A stretch of 64,000 bases of DNA from Nymphaea colorata (Eukaryota > Streptophyta > Magnoliopsida > Nymphaeales > Nymphaeaceae), in assembly GCF_008831285.2 (NCBI RefSeq), contig NC_045140.1, positions 24,508,131-24,572,130 on the forward strand, written 5' to 3'. Each line of letters begins with the position of its first letter. The first letter of the stretch is position 1. The position numbers and the translations under genes are program-made. Under the pieces are notes generated by a model. The model searched no databases. It saw only the letters and a program-made list of their open reading frames with translations, and had not been told where the DNA came from. Below are positions 12,106-25,953 of this stretch, in pieces.

Positions 12106-14944
12106 TAAACCAATCTTCCTTTTTTAACTCTTTTACCTTATACTTCCCCATAGATTGTTAGGAAACCGGGTTGTGATTAAAGCACCAAGAAGAATGACCT
12201 TTGTCGTCATCATCATGTATATAGGAATATATATGCAGGTTTGCTGTTATACTTCATGGATTATTAATGTTGTTGGTAATAGAGGACAAAGAACGGAGCC
12301 GATTAAAATAAGCTTTTTTTTCTTTTCCTGGAATGAGTTCAACGGCGTTTCTGGGCCTTTTGCCGACACTGATTGGAGCGTGAAGTGATTGCAGGAAGGG
12401 AGAGATCTCGGGGAACAGTAAAATAGTTGGTGATGGAGTACAAAAAGCGTGAAAGTTCAGGTTTTTGAAGAATCAATTTCAATGTGAAGATGAATGATTT
12501 ATTGCATGCTTTTTCTAGTTGTGATTCTTTCGTCCTAAGAAAAACAGTTAAATTAGAAGAGGTGGAAGGGAGATCTGATGTTTGATTGACCGACGGCTTT
12601 CAGTAGGCATGGGTCCATGGGAAAAAAGCCTGCTGGTCTCTCTCTCACTTTCTAATGTAGGGTCCCCTGCCTAAGGCCTGAGAAGGCAGAGGGATGGGCC
12701 TGGTTTTGTTCCCCCCCAAAGGCGTTAACTAGATCTTTTGTAGGCCCGGGCTTACGTCCAGTTGCATGTGATTGGTTTCTTTTCATGCAAGTGAAGAGAA
12801 AGAAAGAGAAAAGAAAAGGCCTTTCCTGTAGCGGTCATGTGAGATGAAACCGATTCCAAGAAATGTTCCTTCGGGGAGTTTAATTCTCCGTTGAGATGAA
12901 TCAAAGACTTGCACTAAGAAATATGTGTATGATAGGTGAAATTCTCCGGCCAACTGGTCCTCTGGCCAATCACAGCCGATACAATCATCGGGTGGATGTG
13001 ATTAAACCTTGGTGAGGGCCGGTAGGCAGTCAGCGAGTTCGAAGAATACCCATGACATCAACGTGCAAGAGATGAAGTGTTGCCAGGAAAGTAGATCGTT
13101 GGCCATATGCCTTAGTTCGGTCATCATGTATCTTGGAGAAATAATGGGTCATGTATCTTGAAGAAATAAGGAGTCAGATGCATGTTTCAAGTTTTAATTG
13201 ACTTAATGGACCCACAGTTGGGCACATTTTCTTTGACGAGGAAAGATCTATACTTGTGTGTTACGTTTAAAAGGAGGAGAATTTTCCTCCAAAAAGTCCT
13301 ACCATCCACTTCCCTCGAGCCAAGCCACTGTCCGTCTTCTTAGTCAGCCACTTGAAGAAAAAAGGTCGCGAGCTAAAATGATTCCAGCAGTCGCCTGTTT
13401 GCCTATGGTAACGACTAGAAGAAGTAGTTACAAAATTTTGTCCTTCACTCGTTTTGCAAATGGTTTGGTTCTAGATTGATGATTTTGTCATTTCATATTC
13501 TACTGGAGTCGATTTTAATCTGGCCTCGACCATTGCATTTTACTGTCTCCGATCTACCCTGTCGGCGACCTCTAAAGTTGCATTTTACTCTTCCAAAGCC
13601 ATTCACAGAAGTAATTAAATTTCTTCCTTCCTCTAATCGATCTAAGAAGAGATGCACGTATGCTATGACCAGCTCAGCGAGACTAGATTGTATCTTTTTG
13701 TGGGTGAAGCTGAGGGAAAGTTTCAGTTGGGAGCAATCGCCTCTTATTTAAGCCACCCGACAATACGAACTGCATATTTGGTCGAGAGAGAGTTAAAACA
13801 CAGTGATGAGAATAAATTGACAGTCAGATTAAAAGCTATTCACATGGGAAGCATTCATACTGGGGTCCATGTTCTGTTTCAGTGTAGAAGTTTAAAGCTA
13901 TTCTGCCACAAACTGCCCATCGACTGAAGTTGAAGAAGAAGATAAAAGGAGAAGCAATCATGAACACTTCAGCTCTCCAAATCTGAGACATCTCTGAAGG
14001 AACTGAATAAACTTTGGAATTGATGTTTGAGGAAATTCAACTCAAGGCGTGCAGCACCACTGTGCGACTAACCTTTTTGGGGTCGTTCTTTAAACGCTTA
14101 ACACGTTGAGGTCTCATCATTCCATGAGTCAAACGAGAACGTTAAGTAGGAGTTGGTAGCCAATACAAACAAGAAAGACAAGAGTTTCAAACCTTTCGAT
14201 GAGACACGGAAGCATCCATGCCAATGCTTGGTGCAAGAAAACCGAACTCTCGAAGTGATAGTTTACCAGGATTTGCAATAGTTTAATCAAACGCTGGTGC
14301 CGGTACGGGTGTATTTCTCGTCCATTTGGTTTCCTGCGAAAGTGTTCCTGAACACTGTGCCCAGAAAAGGAGTTCTTAGAACGGAGTGTTTTACCGTCGC
14401 AGAGAACACCGTGTTCTCGTGTCCTGTGTTAGATTCAGATAAAGATCAGAGCAGGTTTTTTGCGGCAGTTCGATCGCCGTAACATGGAAATGTCGGACAA
14501 ACCTGAGATTTCAGTACCGTGATATACTTCTTGGAAGATATGCTTGCATTTCTAACAATCCGCTTGTCCCACTATATCATAAGTTGTAGATACTCAAAGG
14601 GAGCCCATGGGCCGAACCAGGAGATCTTTGTAGGTCATTCATCTGGTCTATGACTATGAGAACTATAGCAGAAGCATTGCTCCGTTTTTCCATTTTTTTT
14701 CTTAGTACTTACTCTTCCTCTTTGGATTGAAACTTTATGGTTCAGGAATGGGGCCACTCATGCAAACCAACATTTATAAGAAATCACATCCCCAAATAGA
14801 GATGCCCAATTATTTCCTCTGCATTTGGGACGCTGGGGGCACCAGCTCAATATTATGAAATAGTGACATACCATTATTAAGATGTGACTGACCTTATAAT
14901 TCAGTAGGCCTTCGCACTCATCTGTTGCAAATTTGCGTGTGATA

Positions 14945-14992
14945 CACACACACACTCTCTTCCACAGAGAGAGAGAGAGAGAGAGAGAGAGA
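14945..14992. repeat. (CA)n and (GA)n microsatellites
   Basis: A short CA run is followed by a GA run of about 24 bases in intergenic DNA. No function is apparent. Confidence 0.85.
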
Positions 14993-17279
14993 TCACTCCA
15001 GCTGCGCAGCACAGCTTGACAACCCAAAAGATTTGGTATTAGGCCAAATGCTCATTTCTAATTAACAACCATGCAGAGTAAATGGAGAAGCCAATCTTCC
15101 AATGGCTTTCTTCCAATCACATGCTTTTCCAGGCTACTTCCAAAAGAAGCAATATGTTGGTCTGATCAGCAAAACTACAATAGTTTCAGCCACTCTTCTT
15201 TTATGTGCAAGATACTGAAATTCAATGGAGCTAATGGAGAAGCTAACCTTAAATGGCTTTCTTCCAGCCATGAGTTGAGCTCCTAAGCTTCTGAAATCCA
15301 AAGGTCTAGACAGTCTCTATTTGTCCTTAATATTTAATTCGAGCCATTCTTTTTTTCTCTTCCGCTATTCCAACTTTATGAACCGATCTTTATGACTGCA
15401 AAGCCGGTCATAATCATTTAATGATTTAAGTGCGGAAATGAAGTAATCTTCTCAAATTCTCGTCTTCCTAACTCCACTGGCTTTATTCTCAAATTGGAAA
15501 GACCATTGCTCAATGTTGCTTCATTAGCTCCAGTGGATATCACTCTGTATTTCCTTCTCTTTGCTTTCCCTCACTTTTGCTAGTGTGCAAGGAAGGCTAA
15601 AGTTCGCCTTCTTTCGCAGGGAAAGATCACATAACGCCAGGTCGACGAGATGTCACAACTCAAATTAAAATCCCACCAGTGCATGTACCATTGCCGTAAA
15701 GCTAAGGATACGCCATTCTTTGGAAACTATTTTTAGGTGACTACAGGAAGAAATCTAAGAAAGATGTATCAGGTCAAGGCTCGTTCAATCTAGATGATTT
15801 TTTTTTATCACTTTGTCAATTTGATCTTCCATTGAACTCATTTTCTCCCTAGTAATTTACTTTCTTCAGGGAAGCAGAGGAGACAAAACCCAGTTCTAAG
15901 GCTTCGGGACAGAAGCATGGAATCTTTACTGTTGTCTTGTCCCTTACCCCCTTCTCCAGAGGTTTCGTTTCATACGTTGGTCATTTTCATTCATGTTAGA
16001 ATTTGTAATGTTCCCACAAATGTTGTCTTTCGAGGCAGTAACTTTTCGTTTCACATAAATTTTCACTATGAGTTCAGCCGATGAAATTTCAAACGTCATA
16101 AAAATAAATCTAGTCGATTTTACAGTTCAATTTGTTTGGACTCGATTTGAGAGTCTGGATGAGTAAAAACGATCTATAAATAATAAGACTTTGACGTGAA
16201 GAAAGCATGTCTTCCTATAAGGATTGAACTTCTGCCATTGATTTTAGCACATTAAGGTCGGTTTCTGAAAATTTGATGGCTGATCTCCAGTAACGAATAC
16301 TGTAGATCACACCAAAAAAGTCCAAAAGCACGACCATCTTGGTGTTGAATTTTGTATGGTAATGAGTTGAGAGATTTTCCAGACGAAGACAGTTTTCTAT
16401 AGCAAAGCAATATCTGCTGCGGCTTTTGAGATCCTTTTTCTTTTGGAAACTGAAGGAGGTTATTGACCCGGGGTTACCGGTGGTTAATGTGAACCCATCT
16501 GCAGGATAGTTACACCTAATTCAGTAAATTAGTAATGTGCAGGTAAATCCTGTTAAATTCTTAGCAGGAATGACACATGGTTTAAAGGTGAGCATTCGTC
16601 CTTGGTTCCATTGCTAGATCCCTTTTAACAATATGCGGTGAGGCCTGATGGGTGGTCAAAATAACTGTTGCTGCTCTTAATTTGTTTCCTCCTAAAAGGG
16701 TGGTCCTACCCTTTGTGGAGGCCATCGATCGATCAAAAATAGCGCCCAAACACCAATTAGAGTTTGATCTTTGAGGAGATCATCTGCATTTGGTACCTGT
16801 TCAGTTGGAACTATTAAACACCACAATGTTGAGGTGGCCTCCAAAGACTTTTGCGGAGTCTTAAGGCCTGTGCGATGATGCTTTGGATGAATGGGGTTGT
16901 GGTGCAGAGGCTTTTTGCTGTTGGGAGGGACGAGGTCAGTAGAAGACTTTTGGAATCATCTATTCTTGCTGATGTTACGGCTGACGATCTATCATTATAT
17001 GATTCACATTGAGCCTTAGATCTCCTTGGATCTCTTGGCCCCAAATAAATGTTATGGACGTAGGATGACGATCTATCATTGTATGATTGGTCATTTTCTT
17101 TTTCGCCTGGAAGAAGTTATTTGAGTACTTGAAAGAATAGGTCGTCAATTAACACTTCCGATGACTAGAAAGCCAGATCAAATAACATGAGCAAACCAGT
17201 CTCAGCTACGCTGCTGATAATCTATTCAATCAAGTAGGAAGTTTACTTTACAAGATATACTAAAGAAAGAGGAAAAAAT

Positions 17280-17697
17280 TTAGGGATGTCAATATATACA
17301 ACTTGAATCATATATTCGACCGACCCGTTCTGAAAAAAATAGGATAGGAAAAAAATTGAATATCTGATTAAGAAATTGGACCGGCTTCACATATAAGAAA
17401 TAATATCTGATCGGATCCAAATTCGGATTTGTATATATATAAATATATGATCGGACTTAAAGTCGGATCAGAGTTAGTTTTAAACAAAAACCGTATATCC
17501 AACACCCTTACATTTTGAAAATTGGCCAGATTTAATTCAAAATTTATATTCGGATTCAGATTGTGATATTGGATTTGGGATTCGGATTTAAATATGGGTT
17601 TTCTTCTTTCATACTTGAATCCAGACATGTGAATATCCAAAAAGTGGATATGGTTAATAGTATATCTTATTTGAATCTGATCCATTGTCATGCCTAA
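17280..17697. mobile_element. MITE-like non-autonomous element, copy 1
   Basis: The unit begins TTAGGGATGTCAAT and ends with the near reverse complement ATTGTCATGCCTAA, so it has imperfect terminal inverted repeats of about 14 bases. The interior is rich in GGATC/TCGGAT motifs and has no coding capacity. A diverged copy in the opposite orientation lies near 35870-36185 (shared motifs include TTAAGAAATTGG, TGATCGGAT and the TTGGATTTGG runs). The superfamily is not determined. Confidence 0.55.
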
Positions 17698-20399
17698 CAG
17701 AACTCGATTCTACAATTCTCTATCATAAGCATCTCCTGTTGCAGATCCTTACTTTGAACAGTTCCAAGAACAGATCAACCCTGTCTGCACGACATACTTC
17801 ATGAAAAGTGAGGACTACTTTTTGCAGTTGCAAGATTAGAGTTATGAGAAAATGTCAGTTTAAAGATATAGGCCTACGTCAATTCCTAGAACATGAGAAC
17901 TCCAAGAGAAGTGAAGTATAGTTGGCAATACAATGGAAGATTGAAATCGGGGATAGCAACCAAATTCCCAGAGAAGGAAAAATTAACAAATGGTTAAAGG
18001 AGTTTGGTCTCCTCAATCCCGGAAAGAACAAAGAGAATCACCTGCGTTCCTCAAGCAAGAATCGATAGTTTCACTGGGAAAAAGGAACTTGCAGACAGAT
18101 GCTGAATATAATTCCAAAAGCAACTCGCAATTTATTAGTTCCAACTTCTATCCAGCGGCAGCCAAATTTTCACTTTGGTTGCTCGTTGTTTGGGCTAAAA
18201 AAATGAAAATTTGAAATTGAAATCTGAAAAACGTAAACAGAAGAGACTATTTCAGACCACACTTTCGGTAATTCGCCGAGAAGTCAAATGATCCACTAAA
18301 TAATATTCAAGTAGTTGGAATGTCTTCTATTCCACGTGATATACTCTAGCTCCAACTATGGAACTTTAGTTCAACAGGCGATGCATGCATACGGCACAGA
18401 TTCTATTCTCTGGTCTAATCAGAGTGGAATTCTTCACAGCCATTAGCAGGGAGTTTTCCTTTCGGATATTGATCATCAATTTATTATGTCCGGCGCTATG
18501 TTTTTTTTTTCTGGTCTATCTCAAGCTTCTTTATAAAGATCTCTCGCAATTTACGGGACTAAACCTACAAATGTTACGAGCTCTGTCCTGTTTTTCTTCT
18601 TACTGTATGGTAATAATATACATGCATGAGAGCTTGTGCCTGTATAAGTCCCACACTCCCACTAATGACAAAAAGCAAACCTGTTCTGTAAAGAAAATCT
18701 ACTGAAGCAATTTGTTACCTTTCAGAAATTATCAAAGTTCTTGAATATATCATTTTTCTAACGGTTGACATGAACAGGAGATACAAACCTCTGTCCACCC
18801 GCTTAGCTATCAGTTGCCTGAGTCTATGAAAGTGTTCATAGATTCCATACAAGTATGCCATTGGAGATGTGATACGTAGAAACGACGCCGGAGGTCAAAC
18901 CACTGTAACAGGTCTTCCTCCCGACTCCGAGAGTGGTTTTTCGTTATTGAGGAAGGAAAAAGGCAATACAAGAAGCAAACAACTTCATGATCGGGAATAT
19001 CTTAACTGTTCAACAGTTGCGTGAAAATTTTAGCCCCGGGCCCTGGTGAAATCCAAATCTAGATCAAACCAGACTGCACTATTAGGTGCACCACAGGGCA
19101 TACATGCGGTGAACCTGCATTAGTTTTTCTCCATAATTGACAAATGCTCAGCGTACAGGAGATTTTATAAACCAAGAATGTTCAAGCTTCAAATGGTTTA
19201 TTTTTAACTTATAAACTTTTATTTCTGTGAAAAAAGCATGACCAGTATTTTAGATTTTTTGCACATGAAAGTGGCATTCATAAGAAACTAAGCTATGTGT
19301 ATAATAAGCTCATCTGAAGTATAACCAGATGTACTATAATATATATAATATCTTATATACTTAACTGAGAAAGTGGTACAAATTGCCATCCGCAGCCAGA
19401 AATTAGAAGTTAGAAAAAAGAAGAGAAGAAAAAAGACAGATCAATTCAATTTTCATTCATTTTTTGGGGTCCTCCCTATGGGTTGAATCAGGTCATTCAG
19501 AAATCTCAGAGAGGGGAAGCACATGCAGCCATGATGTCCTTTTATTAATGTCTGTCCCGCTCCTATCCACTCCCCTTTTCTCCACACTTGGCATTTCTTT
19601 CGATGTGTCCCAGAGGATGCTTAGGCACATCCTCAGCTTAAGCAGAGAAAATCGTATAAACTAGGACCGAAAATTCTGAAAGATAAAACAAAATGAGGTA
19701 AAATATTTCAGAACTCACGAGTTCACTTTCACTTGTCATGAGGCCAATTAGGTGCACTCTTGCAGACAAGAAGAACCTAAGCATTTCAAAAGAAAGCCAA
19801 CAAAAGCAGTATTTACTTGGCTAGGAGAATGTATTTGAACGCTCCCAAGTTGAACTAACTGTGTTTCCTTTGGACATTTTGGGTGCATTTCTCTTGGCAT
19901 AATTTGATAAAGGTCTGTCTAACTCCATCTTAGTTCTGTTGACATAAGAATAGGCAGAAGGTCAGGAATCTCATGAGAAAACGACCAAATGATTTCAAAT
20001 ATCAGTTTTCGGTAAGAACATCGAATATCTTGTGAGAAATTGAAAGAGGAAAGTTTTTTTTTCTTAGGTTGGCGTCAGGGGAAATGAACATTGATCCTTC
20101 TTTGGTTTCTTAAAGAAAGAAAAAGAAACAATTTTTTTCACGAGCAATAACTGCGGGGTGCCTGGTTTTGTGTAGAGGTACACATTGCTTTGCTGTATTG
20201 CATGTGAGTGCATTCTAGTGCCATCTCCCCTTTCTCTCTCACTTGCCTTCCATTGCGAGATAGAAAGAGATGCAAATCCTACTCCGTTTTGTCTTTTTTC
20301 TTTTTTCTCTCTCTGGAGCACTTGCGCAATGAAACGTGGGAAAATGAATGTTACTGTAGGGCATGTCATCTGTTCGTAGCCTTTTTGTTCTAAACTGAA

Positions 20400-20457
20400 G
20401 GTCTCTCTCTCTCTCTCTCTCTCTCTCTGTACATTGCTTCACTTCGTTTGTCTACAG
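20400..20457 (+). promoter_or_regulatory. Long CT tract and 3' splice site upstream of the SOFL start
   Basis: A (CT)n run at about 20401-20428 leads into a pyrimidine-rich stretch ending in TTTGTCTACAG at 20457, a good acceptor site 30 bases before the SOFL ATG. It suggests a 5' UTR intron with an upstream non-coding exon, possibly around 20.2-20.35 kb. It could also simply be a CT-rich leader. Confidence 0.45.
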
Positions 20458-20486
20458 AACCAGAAGGGAAAAATTACTTTGGAAGA

Positions 20487-21352
20487 ATGTTGGGCATGAA
20501 CCAAGAAACTGCAGGGTGCAGCAGCGGATGTGAATCCGGATGGACCATGTACCTGGAGCACTCTGTGAGGGCACCTGCGCCACCCCCTTGTGAGATTCAA
20601 GATGGTGAATGTGAGGAGGAGGATCTTTCCATGGTTTCTGATGCCTCTTCCGGACCTCCACAGCTGCAATCTGAGGACGTGCCGACTCAAAACTGCCGTG
20701 CCGGCGAACAGAACGGTCCTGCTGCTGCTGCTAATGGGTCGTGTCTTCATACTTCCAGTAAAAGAAGGAGAGTTCAAGATAGTGAACACAATCCTTCTTC
20801 TTCCGATGATACTGCCAGCTCTCATCTCGTAAGCAAGGTACTCTCTGACGCGCGTGCACACGCACGCACACAGAATATAATGTATGTTACTTTGGTATTC
20901 TTGGTTACCTTTTTTATGTTTTATATGTTAAAAACAGGACAGTGTTTCTCCTGGAGATGGTCGAAGCATGGAGAATTTTTTGGACTTCTCACAGGGCTTC
21001 TCGACCACATCTTTCAAGGTCTTCTCTAAAGTTATCTTTGCTTTTGATTCTCATATTCTTTCTGATATGTTTCTTACCACCAACGGATAATGCGGAGCAA
21101 ATTCATAGTTTTTTTTGTGTTCTGACTAACTAAATCCATCGTGCTTAACTTGGGCCTTGCAGAAACAACCTGCATTTCAGGAGGGATTTGGTCACATGAA
21201 ATACCCAACTCCTGGAAACCCAGTAAGTCTTTTCGCTGTGATACTAATTGCTGTTGGCTTATCTGAATTGAAAAATCATGCCTTTAGTATTCTGTTGCTG
21301 TTCTTGTTTGTAGATTTCTGCAGAAGGAAGTAAGGGAAAAAGATGGCCTTAA
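20487..21352 (+). CDS. SOB FIVE-LIKE (SOFL) protein
   Basis: Four coding exons, 20487-20837, 20938-21018, 21163-21222 and 21314-21352, all phase 0, give 176 residues. The two signature SOFL motifs are present: GCSSGCESGWTMYL at residues 10-23 and EDLSMVSDASSGPP at 45-58. A basic SKRRR cluster at 91-95 could be a nuclear signal, and the C-terminus is Gly/Lys-rich. Family knowledge: SOB5 and SOFL1/2 of Arabidopsis promote cytokinin accumulation and responses when overexpressed; their biochemical role is unknown. The start at 20487 (MLGMNQ) is the first ATG after a likely 3' splice site at 20457, so a coding upstream exon is not excluded. The donor at 21019 (GTCTTC) is weak, but the frame and the neighbouring acceptor support it. 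Confidence 0.85.
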
Positions 21353-21665
21353 GTAACCGACTACATTCTGCTATTTCCCATTCAGAGACGGAAAAAAGGG
21401 GGCTGCATGCAATATGGGCCACTGCAGAGAGTTGAGCTTCTGATATACTGATTACTGAGAGCGATATGAATTAGGTGTTGGCAGAAAAGAGAAGGAAATG
21501 GATGCTTGTTGCTTGCGTTTTTGTTGTCAAAAATGGTTGGTTGCAGGAGAGGATATGGTTTCTCTGCAATCTCCAGGATCTTATGCAACCACATTCCAGA
21601 AGGCGACCTCTTTGTTTTCCTGCTGAAACTTTTTCCCAACAGTTATCTACCTCTGCAGTTAGATC

Positions 21666-21671
21666 AATAAA
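21666..21671 (+). terminator. Candidate polyadenylation signal of the SOFL gene
   Basis: AATAAA lies 314 bases after the SOFL stop codon, in a T-rich stretch. Plant signals are degenerate, so this is only a candidate. Confidence 0.35.
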
Positions 21672-24273
21672 TTTGTCTAACACTTAGTTACTCTGTTAGA
21701 TCTTGTCTCCTTATGTTTATCTTCCTTCATGATCTTAGAGATTGCCTATACTAGGATCTAATATTGACTTTGGGATTTGAATATTGAAGCTTTAAGTGTC
21801 CTTTTCTTCACAGCTCTTGCTCATATTCTAGCTATCAGTCATAAAGAGTAAAAACAGAACGGCCTTGGTGCAAATTTTACTAAAGTTCATATACATTACC
21901 CTCTATTTTAGGAGCTTACTGTCATATCAGTAACTCATGACGGTCAGAAGTGCAACAGAGCCTTAATTGGCAGATTAATTTCGCCTGCCATTGTAGAACT
22001 TATCTGAAGTACTTTCTTTTATCTGAATTGGTCAAGCTGGATTACCAATGACATAACCTTTAAAATGCACCAATTTCACGAAGCATCTTTTGTGGGCCCG
22101 GGACATAGATGTCACGTCCAGTATCTACACCCCCCTCCCTTCCACCCCAATTTTCTCTGGAAGGTAGTAATAACCTTAATGCTCCATGGAATATGGTAGA
22201 ATGGTAGTAGAGAAAGGTCATCCATGAATTCTTATTGTCAGATATGCTGCAAACGTAATGCTCAAGACAGGTGTGGAATATCTATGTGCTTTTCATCTGT
22301 CTCAAGATATTGTCCCCATTAGTTCTAACTATTCAAAAACATGCCAGTTTAATATTAATTTATCCCTGCTTGTGACATCTTTTACGTGCCTGAAGATACT
22401 GTCTCAGACGGTTCTGAGTGAAAAGAACATGCCAATTTAATATACCTCCCTCTCTCTGCTGGTGGGTGCAGTGCAGGAATGCTTCGCTTTAAAATTGTGT
22501 TGGGTTCTGTGCCTTATTTTACTTGGGTCAAAGTCAAAGGATTTGTCTCCTGCAGCGGCTCGTTCCCTCTCATGTAAGTCGCAGCATGTGGGGATTTGGA
22601 ATAATGCATGCTTTTTAATAGAATATTTTCACTTCCAACTCAGTAATCCTGCATGTATAATCTCAACAAAAATGCAAAAGTTGTGAGCTCAGTGATGTGA
22701 AAGAAAAGCCCAGAGCCTGCTGTCACACCTGTTCTCATCATGCCGAAAGGAAAATAAGGAAAGAGGCAGTGCAGATCAACATGTCTGGTTTGCAGATACA
22801 TTTTGCGTGCTCCAAAGTCCAAAACTGTTCCTTTTCTTTTATATTTTGTTGACTGCCACCGGTCTAGAAAGTAAGAAACTGCTATATCTTCTGGTCATTT
22901 GCCATCTCCTCTTTTCTCATCTATCCTCCTCTTTTCTCCTCCTTCTTCTTCTTTTTCTCTTTTTTCCAAAGATGGGTCTTCATTAGTTTTAACTTTTTAT
23001 GACAGTAGACATGGCTGCCAACCGGCCTTCTCTGCTTCGTCTGATATGGCAGCACAGTATCACATGCCATGTGCACGCCCTCTGGCGCACACGCACCCGT
23101 TGCTTGGATATTAGAGATGGCAAACAGAGGGCTGAGACACTATTATCAAGAATGGCCATCAGACAAGATAAGCACAAGCTCTGTCTCGAGCTCTGGTTCA
23201 CGAGTGAAGAGTTGTAACGAAATCAAAGAAGGGACGGATCAGTTCAAGAAAAGACCGTCCCAGCTTCTAAAACGTAGGCTCGACTAGCATAATATCCAGG
23301 CAACAAGGAGCTGTGCTCATGTATTTTTGTAACAGATTGGCTGAACTTTTATGATCACCAGTTGAAGCTTGGTGCAAGTTGTTTTGAGGTCGTGGAGGTG
23401 TCCTGGAAACAGGGGGCGGAGCGGAGATTTTTTTGGCTAAGATTTACATTCATTTCAAAAACTCTTAGACATAATAAAATGATTAAGATGCAACAGGCCA
23501 ATAATTAAGGTCATTAGTGTATAAACAAACAACTTGTTGGATGCCACCAAATGTGAAAATAAATAAAATTTGTGGAACTGTGTAGGTCACTGCCCACACA
23601 TGCCCACATGTGGCTCGGTTCTTGCCTGGAAGGAATTTTGCCACTACTTCCAGGAGTGTCCAACCCAAAATTTCCTTATTTTTTGCTTTGAGTCCCTCCA
23701 AAAGAACATTTCCTCTTTGCTTCAGATAGTATTAGTACGTTCAGTACAAATTATCCGGACATCATATTTAATAAAAACAGCTCTCTCTCTCTCTCTCTCT
23801 AGTGCATTGCTGAACATGAGCGCAATTCGTCCTTGTTTGAAGCTAGAATTCGCATTTTGGCAGAACATGAGCGCAATGCGCTTAAGTATGGAACCTTTTC
23901 ACTATTGGCTGGAATGGAAAATTACAATTAATGGAAGGTAAATCAATTTTTTGTAACTTGGATCAGCCTTTGTTATTTTTGCATTTTTATGCAATATGTT
24001 TCGTTATTGTGGAGAAAATTTGACAAGCCCTCCCTAGCTTTTCTATCTGTGGCTTGGTATTCATGTTGGGCATTTGGTGCACCTAACTCACGAAGAAGAG
24101 ATGTGATTTATAAGAACAGAATATGGGCCGGATTTCCGCTTGATTTCTGCCAATCTTTTGGCAGATGGTCCGGAGCCAAGGTCAGCTACCTTACCAGCCA
24201 CGCCCATGACTCACCAGAGCAGGTTATGTGATTGGGTTGGGCCGTGAACACAATGAAACTGTTCGAGTATTTG

Positions 24274-24399
24274 AGGGGCTGTTTGGCATTAAAAGCAAAG
24301 TGTAACTATTTTATAAATCTAGATAAATTCATAAAACACTAGAACAAATGTTTAATAAATCTACTCTAAATTTTGAGGTCCTTACTACCAAACAACCCT
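24274..24399. mobile_element. Short MITE with AGGG(C/T)TGTTTGG terminal inverted repeats
   Basis: The left end is AGGGGCTGTTTGGCA and the right end is TACCAAACAACCCT, near reverse complements. The 126-bp interior is AT-rich and non-coding. This terminal sequence and size fit hAT-type MITEs of plants. Part of the interior (ACAAATGTT..., ATTCAT, TTTACTC/TCTACTC) resembles the sequence at about 33915-34022. Confidence 0.6.
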
Positions 24400-24670
24400 A
24401 AGTTCCAAGAAAAGAAACGGAAACTCACAGACAAGAAAGCCCATTATAAGGATAAAATGAAAAAACAAAAAAAGTTACTACGTACTAAGTACTTGGCACG
24501 ACAACCTATTTTTAATATTAATATATATAATTAAATGTATATTTATTTATATTTAAATGTATATTTAATTTTTTTCCTAATCAGTGGCAGTTAATGGGCT
24601 GCGGGCTAGGCCTGAGCCCAATCAGCCCAATGTCCTGCCCACATGGATGGGTCGAGCTCGCATATCTATC

Positions 24671-24790
24671 AAACTCAAAGTGGTAGGACTAATGAAATGT
24701 CCTTAGGCAGTCAGTCACAGTTTCAAATCCCATTGGTATTATTTTCTTGCAAGATGCATCTTAGAACATATTTCTAAATGATATAGAATT
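24671..24790 (+). mobile_element. tRNA-derived SINE-like remnant
   Basis: CTCAAAGTGGTAGGACT resembles a Pol III A box of a tRNA, and CAGTTTCAAATCCC 40 bases later resembles a B box (consensus GGTTCAAATCC). This arrangement is typical of tRNA-derived SINE heads. No acceptor-stem pairing is apparent, so it is not a functional tRNA gene. Confidence 0.45.
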
Positions 24791-25733
24791 ACTCTCAGTA
24801 GAGTTGAAGACAAGGCCACATCGGACTTTGTCCCCGAAAAAATTCCGTCACTGCCTAACTGCAATCGGCAACCTATCAACAAAATCTGCACTTTCAAGGC
24901 AAATTCATTTTTCTATATTTGAAAGATATTTATATGTCATTTGCTCGTCCTCAGTTCAAGAATATCAGAACTTATTTTATTGCCAAGTGTTACCACAAAA
25001 GCCATTTTTGATTTACTAAGTAAAAACGTACAGACTATTTTTTTGAGTAGTTGTAAGGTAGGGACGAGTCAATAAATTATAGCCCATAAGCATAGGGATG
25101 AATATAAAACAACTCATTCAATATAATGCGGAATTCAAGAAGATCTACCACTAAAAGGTCTATGAAGTTATGAATATGATCATGGTAGCAGGGTACGGAT
25201 GTGCAGAGTTTTACAGCGGCTGCATGAGAGCTTAGGAAAGGGGGCTTCCCGGTCGGCTCGCCGGAAAAAGATGCGGACCGCCGTTCCAGTAGAGAATGGG
25301 GAGGAGAACACCGCAGGTCTCTCATGCGTCCAATCAGAAGAGGACACCAGAAAAAGAATTTTAAAACACGCAGAGTAGAAAACCGTGCATTTAGTTTGTA
25401 ACTTGCTTGTACTTTATGAATGAGGTTGTCTCGTTGCCGTCCGGCACTTAGCGGCGGAGCCATTAAATGGGTGAGCGCAGGCAAGATCCGCAAAACTCTT
25501 CCGCCTGCTGGTATGGGCGTAGAGTGGGTGGTCGCCGTCTTGAACTCAGTTTTTTAAGGCCCTTCGTACCATCCGGCCGCTTTGAACCTGGCCGTGTTAC
25601 TCGAATACCGAGAAATCAAGAAGGAAAAATTATGAACCACCTTCCGTCCCACTCTTTTCGAGAGAAAACGTTAATCTTTTCTTTTTACCAGAGAACAGCA
25701 TCTATTTAAAAATCGTTATTGCTCTGCAAGTGA

Positions 25734-25736
<3 letters not shown>

Positions 25737-25816
<80 letters not shown>
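25737..25816. repeat. (AT)n microsatellite, about 80 bp
   Basis: An uninterrupted TA/AT run in intergenic DNA. It is likely to be highly length-polymorphic. Confidence 0.95.
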
Positions 25817-25818
<2 letters not shown>

Positions 25819-25953
25819 AGCAAATTATGAGAGTCTCTTTAATTCTATGAACAAGGTCATTACTATTAATAGGAAACACTACTATAGAAGTGATAATATA
25901 TGAATTAAATTACTTAATCATATTATCAAAGTTTACTTTAGGTATAAATCTTA

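Larger units (their letters stand above)
12106..20486. other. Gene-poor intergenic stretch, GT34 to SOFL gene
   Basis: The first ~200 bases are probably the 3' UTR of the GT34 gene. The rest holds no ORF with a recognisable domain. It contains CA and GA microsatellites (14945-14992), a transposon-like unit at 17280-17697 (listed separately), and, in the last ~300 bases, the probable leader of the SOFL gene with a long CT tract. I see nothing else that I can name. Confidence 0.6.

Noticed and set aside
23069-23287. 72-codon plus-strand ORF (contains MANRGLRHYYQEW)
   Set aside because: No recognised domain, no splice or promoter context; length is within chance.
24671-24790. Functional tRNA gene
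   Set aside because: A- and B-box-like motifs are present but no acceptor or anticodon stem can be paired.
25086-25210. Possible LTR end and primer-binding site (ATGGTAGCAGGGT)
   Set aside because: Only about 9 of 12 positions agree with the usual Met-tRNA site TGGTATCAGAGC, and no partner LTR or retroelement ORF is visible.
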